Assembly (NCBI GenBank): GCA_963800975.1
Contig: CAWDDB010000009.1
Span: 1-64,000, forward strand
Direction of reading: 5' to 3'
Source of the DNA: JALYGY01 sp963800975
GTDB lineage: Bacteria > Actinomycetota > Rubrobacteria > Rubrobacterales > Rubrobacteraceae
DNA length: 64,000 bases
The notes under the pieces are model-generated. The model did not search any database. It saw only the letters and a program-made list of their open reading frames with translations, and was not told the DNA's origin. Of the stretch, positions 61,434 to 64,000 are shown in pieces. The translations under genes and the position numbers were made by a program. Numbering within the stretch: the first letter of the stretch is position 1; every line of letters begins with the position of its first letter.

Positions 61434-62921
61434 CTATGCCCTGGCGGCCGCGCTCGAGCCGGTCGCCTCTTCGATCGCCGTGAGCGGCGTCGCCACGCTT
61501 TCGAGCGACTCGCCCTCGGCCTTTACCCCGAGAATCAGCTCGATGATCGCAGCGAAAACCATGAACGCCGCGCCGGCAAGGTACGCGATAAACAGGCTGC
61601 CTGCGTTGCCCGTGCCGATCAGGCTCCCGAAGACGATCGGACCGGAGATGCCGCCAACGGCCGTTGCGATAGCGTAGAAGAGCGCGATGGCCATGGCCCT
61701 TATCTCCATCGGGAATACCTCGCTGACGGTCAGGTAGCCAGCGCTGGCGGCGGCCGAGGCGAAGAAGAACACGACGCACCACAGTATGGTCTGGGTCGTG
61801 GCGGTCAGGATCTCGATGTAAAAGAGGTAGCCCGTCAGGGCCATCAGCGCCCCGCAGACGAAGAAGCAACCGGCGATCATCGGGACCCGGCCTACGGTAT
61901 CGAAGAGGCGCCCGAGCACGAAGGGCCCGAGCACGTTGCCGAACGCGAAAGGCAGGAGGTAGTAGGGGACGCTGCTGGCCTCTATCCCGTAGAAACGGGT
62001 GAGGACCAGCGCGTAGGTAAAGAAGATGGCGTTGTAGAGGAAGGCCTGGGAGGCCATCAGCGTCAGCCCGAGGACGGTCCGCTTGGGGTACATCTGGAAC
62101 ATGGCCTTCAGGATGATGCCGAACCCTATGCTCTCCCGCTGCTCGACGACGATCGGGTCTCCCTCTGCCGGCGGGAGGTCGCGGCCGCTCTCGCGGCGCA
62201 CCTCCTCCTCTATGGCCCCGGTCGTCTCCTCCGCCTCGTCGGTCCGGCCGTGGGTCAAGAGCCAGCGCGGGCTCTCCGGCACGAAGCGGCGGATCAGGAG
62301 CACGCCCACGCCCAGCGCCGCCCCGAGCCAGAAGGCCACCCGCCAGCCGTAGTACTGGTCGATGATGTTGGGGTTCAGCAGGAATATGGAGAGGACCGAC
62401 CCCATCATCGCCCCGATCCAGTAGCTGCCGCTTATGGCGAGGGCCACCTGGCCCCGAAAGCGGGCCGGAATCAGCTCGTCCACCGCCGAGTAGATGGCCG
62501 AGTACTCTCCACCGATACCAGCCCCGGCCAGGAAGCGGAACAAGGCGAAGCTCCAGAAGTCCCACGAGAAGGCGGTGAGGAAGCTGAAGATCAGGTAGAC
62601 GGCGAGCGTGATCAGGAACAGCTTCTTGCGGCCGAAGCGGTCGGTCAGGTACGAGAAGAAGAGCGCCCCGGTGCAGGCGCCGGCGATGTAAATGCCTCCG
62701 GCCAGCCCGACCTGGCCCTCCGTGAAGTTTAGCCCCGAGTCTGGCTCGGTGAGCACGCCGGCTATGTTGCCGACGATGGTGACCTCGAGGCCGTCGAGGA
62801 TCCACGTGACTCCAAGCGCCAGGATGACCAGCCAGTGCCACCGCGACCACGGCAGCCGATCCATCCTGGTCGGGACGTAACTTTCGACCGCCCCGTGCGC
62901 GGCCTCACCGCCGTTGCTCAT
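61434..62921 (-). CDS. MFS transporter
   Basis: 495 residues, 12 membrane spans. Signatures: FSYLTDRFGRKKLFLITLAV (loop 2-3 D-R-x-G-R-K), RFLAGAGIGGEYSAIYSAVD (motif as in sugar/organic acid porters), RFVPESPRWLLTHGR (P-E-S-P-R-x-L) and GRLFDTVGRVPMIAGCFFVC. A 60-residue charged loop (residues 225-270) separates the two halves. Uptake of a sugar, aromatic or organic acid by proton symport; substrate unknown. Divergent from the UspA gene. Confidence 0.9.
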   Translation of the reverse strand: MSNGGEAAHGAVESYVPTRMDRLPWSRWHWLVILALGVTWILDGLEVTIVGNIAGVLTEPDSGLNFTEGQVGLAGGIYIAGACTGALFFSYLTDRFGRKKLFLITLAVYLIFSFLTAFSWDFWSFALFRFLAGAGIGGEYSAIYSAVDELIPARFRGQVALAISGSYWIGAMMGSVLSIFLLNPNIIDQYYGWRVAFWLGAALGVGVLLIRRFVPESPRWLLTHGRTDEAEETTGAIEEEVRRESGRDLPPAEGDPIVVEQRESIGFGIILKAMFQMYPKRTVLGLTLMASQAFLYNAIFFTYALVLTRFYGIEASSVPYYLLPFAFGNVLGPFVLGRLFDTVGRVPMIAGCFFVCGALMALTGYLFYIEILTATTQTILWCVVFFFASAAASAGYLTVSEVFPMEIRAMAIALFYAIATAVGGISGPIVFGSLIGTGNAGSLFIAYLAGAAFMVFAAIIELILGVKAEGESLESVATPLTAIEEATGSSAAARA

Positions 62922-63218
62922 CCAATCCTCCTTACTACCGCGCGGTCGACCGGATGGACTTCCCCGCGACCCGTTTCCCCGATTGGTCGCATCTACCCCC
63001 GGAACACGACTCTTAATCTGTGGGCTACGGGTTTCGAGCTACAACCCTCGGTTATCGGGGATACCGGCGCGGGTTCCTGTATTTGCGTGGCCTGATGCGT
63101 TTGTTGTTTGCGTGCCAACGCGGGCAGGCACTTATAATGTGCGTGGGGTGGGGCTGGCCGTGTGCCCGGCGTCCCCGCGCGAGAACGGGCTTCTCGAGGC
63201 GCTGGAGAGGAGGAGGAC
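62922..63218. other. Intergenic region with UspA promoter and tRNA-like scrap
   Basis: TTGCGT (63108-63113), a 19-bp spacer and TATAAT (63133-63138) form a credible promoter for UspA with a leader of about 75 bases. At 63008-63062 there is GACTCTTAATC and GGGTTTCGAG, reminiscent of a tRNA-Lys(CUU) anticodon arm and T arm, but the stems do not pair, so I do not call a tRNA. Confidence 0.5.
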
Positions 63219-63701
63219 GTGAGCGAGTTTCCGGCGAAGATCCTGCTCGCGACCGACGGCTCGGAGGACGCGGCGCTGGCCACCGGGGCCGCCGTCGGCC
63301 TGGCCAGGGACACCGGCGCGGAGCTACACGTGGTGCACGTCGGCGAGGTACACCACGTCTATCCCCCGCGGACCCCCGCTCCCCTGCCCCCGGCCGAGAC
63401 GGAGGAGCAGATCAGGAGGGGGCACCAGGAGTTCCTCGACCAGGAGATCAAAAAGATAGAAGGGGATGGCGGGACGGTGACGAAAGCTTACCTGCGGATC
63501 GGCAAACCGGCCGAGGAGATCCTACGCTGCAGCGAGGACATCGTCGCCGGCATGATCGTGGTGGGAAATCAGGGCTTCGGCCAGACGTTCAGCAGGCTGA
63601 GGCGCTTCCTCATGGGGAGCACCTCGGAGAAGGTCGCCCGCTACGCCCGCTGCTCGGTCATGGTGGTGCGCAAAGACCTCTACGATCGCCCCTCGGCATG
63701 A
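63219..63701 (+). CDS. Universal stress protein (UspA family)
   Basis: 160 residues from GTG 63219, which sits behind GAGGAGG; upstream codons are open but not supported. One Usp domain: FPAKILLATDGSEDAALATG, TGAELHVVHVGEVHHVYP, and the ATP-binding VVGNQGFG...FLMGSTSEKVARYARCSV. Cytosolic. It is followed by a coupled secreted protein (ATGA overlap). Confidence 0.93.
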   Translation: MSEFPAKILLATDGSEDAALATGAAVGLARDTGAELHVVHVGEVHHVYPPRTPAPLPPAETEEQIRRGHQEFLDQEIKKIEGDGGTVTKAYLRIGKPAEEILRCSEDIVAGMIVVGNQGFGQTFSRLRRFLMGSTSEKVARYARCSVMVVRKDLYDRPSA

Positions 63702-64000
63702 CATACGGCACCGCGTTTTCGGATGCGGGGAGGCGCCGGATCTCCTATCGGGTTCTTATGGCGTGCGTGATTTTCGCGCTCGTGTGCGCCCAGCCGGCGG
63801 CGGCGCAGGACAAGCCCGTCCTGACCTCGTCGGAGGGTCCTGGCTACGAGGTCTTCGAGGACGGCACAATAGTTATCGGGGACGACGTGGTCGGGGACTG
63901 CCGCTCGTTGTTCGAAAGCGCCAAGGCGGCCGGCACGCAGAACAGCAAGGAGATCGAGAGGCAGGTCAGGGTATGCACGGAGGCCGGCTTCCCGCCTCGC
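63698..64000 (+). CDS. Secreted protein, cut by the window end
   Basis: ATG 63698 overlaps the UspA TGA by four bases and the frame is open to the end of the window (101 codons). A basic N-terminus is followed by the hydrophobic span RVLMACVIFALVCAQPAAAQ, a signal peptide ending AAAQ. The mature part starts DKPVLTSSEGPGYEVFEDGT and contains two cysteines (DCRSLF, VCTEAGF). Function unknown; the C-terminus lies outside. Confidence 0.7.
   Translation, partial: MTYGTAFSDAGRRRISYRVLMACVIFALVCAQPAAAQDKPVLTSSEGPGYEVFEDGTIVIGDDVVGDCRSLFESAKAAGTQNSKEIERQVRVCTEAGFPPR

Noticed and set aside
60777..62732. A 651-codon + strand frame
   Set aside because: Antisense to the HD and MFS genes; Gln/Arg/Gly-rich low-complexity composition with no domain.
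63008..63062. tRNA-Lys(CUU)-like fragment
   Set aside because: Anticodon-loop and T-loop words are present, but the T stem and acceptor do not pair; coincidence or a dead remnant.
1..64000. CRISPR arrays, rRNA genes, complete insertion sequences
   Set aside because: No regularly spaced 25-40 bp direct repeats, no rRNA motifs and no transposase gene were found on either strand.

Overview
The window is high-GC bacterial DNA. The strong G/C bias at third codon positions, the frequent GTG/TTG starts and the gene families present (PASTA-type Ser/Thr kinase, dodecin, tandem YihY/BrkB proteins, a kinase-aldolase IolC fusion, many short lineage-specific proteins) suggest an actinobacterium of the Rubrobacter type. 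That assignment is inference from gene content; no rRNA or other marker gene is present.

Layout. 0.3-10.4 kb is a degraded mobile/defence region. It holds an XRE regulator facing a large serine recombinase, a duplicated winged-helix protein, a frameshifted SRA-HNH endonuclease, and C-terminal fragments of a phosphoesterase, a DUF262 protein and a DNA methyltransferase. An intact sulfatase, a large polytopic membrane protein and a SAM methyltransferase are interspersed. 10.8-16 kb has a BCCT osmolyte transporter, an alpha/beta hydrolase and a PASTA kinase. 16.5-21.9 kb is a run of very short genes: dodecin, a zinc-ribbon protein, two paralogous pairs, a 26-residue membrane peptide and a cold-shock protein. 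22.3-27.6 kb has an intact DNA methyltransferase, two YihY paralogues and a FUSC-like membrane protein. A dispersed repeat of roughly 110-140 bp occurs six times between 4.4 and 20.1 kb, always in the same orientation.

27.7-34.8 kb is the most interesting part. A c-di-GMP (GEMM-I) riboswitch precedes a secreted protein with RTX-like repeats. A subtilisin-like protease (several frameshifts), an ECF sigma factor, a probable anti-sigma protein and a 963-residue TPR-CHAT protease follow, all on the + strand. 35.7-43.5 kb (minus strand) is a myo-inositol catabolic operon (iolB, iolD, iolE, iolG, iolC-aldolase, second dehydrogenase). 43.7-49.8 kb (minus strand) is an operon of an aldo/keto reductase, a P1 peptidase, two M20 amidohydrolases, a DUF3311 protein and a sodium:solute symporter, chained by 4-base ATGA overlaps; it looks like uptake and hydrolysis of an amide or ureide compound. 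51.3-56.5 kb carries four secreted calcium-binding-type proteins, three of which join a TolB-like beta-propeller to RTX-like repeats. 56.5-64 kb holds a thioesterase, a TPR protein, a secreted zinc protease, a lipoprotein, a truncated histidine kinase, an HD-domain protein, an MFS transporter, a UspA protein and the start of a secreted protein.

At least ten genes contain single-base frameshifts at or near short G/C runs, with recognisable protein continuing in the next frame. Either the sequence carries indel errors or many accessory genes are decaying; both readings are flagged. Coordinates of frameshifted genes span the whole recognisable gene.
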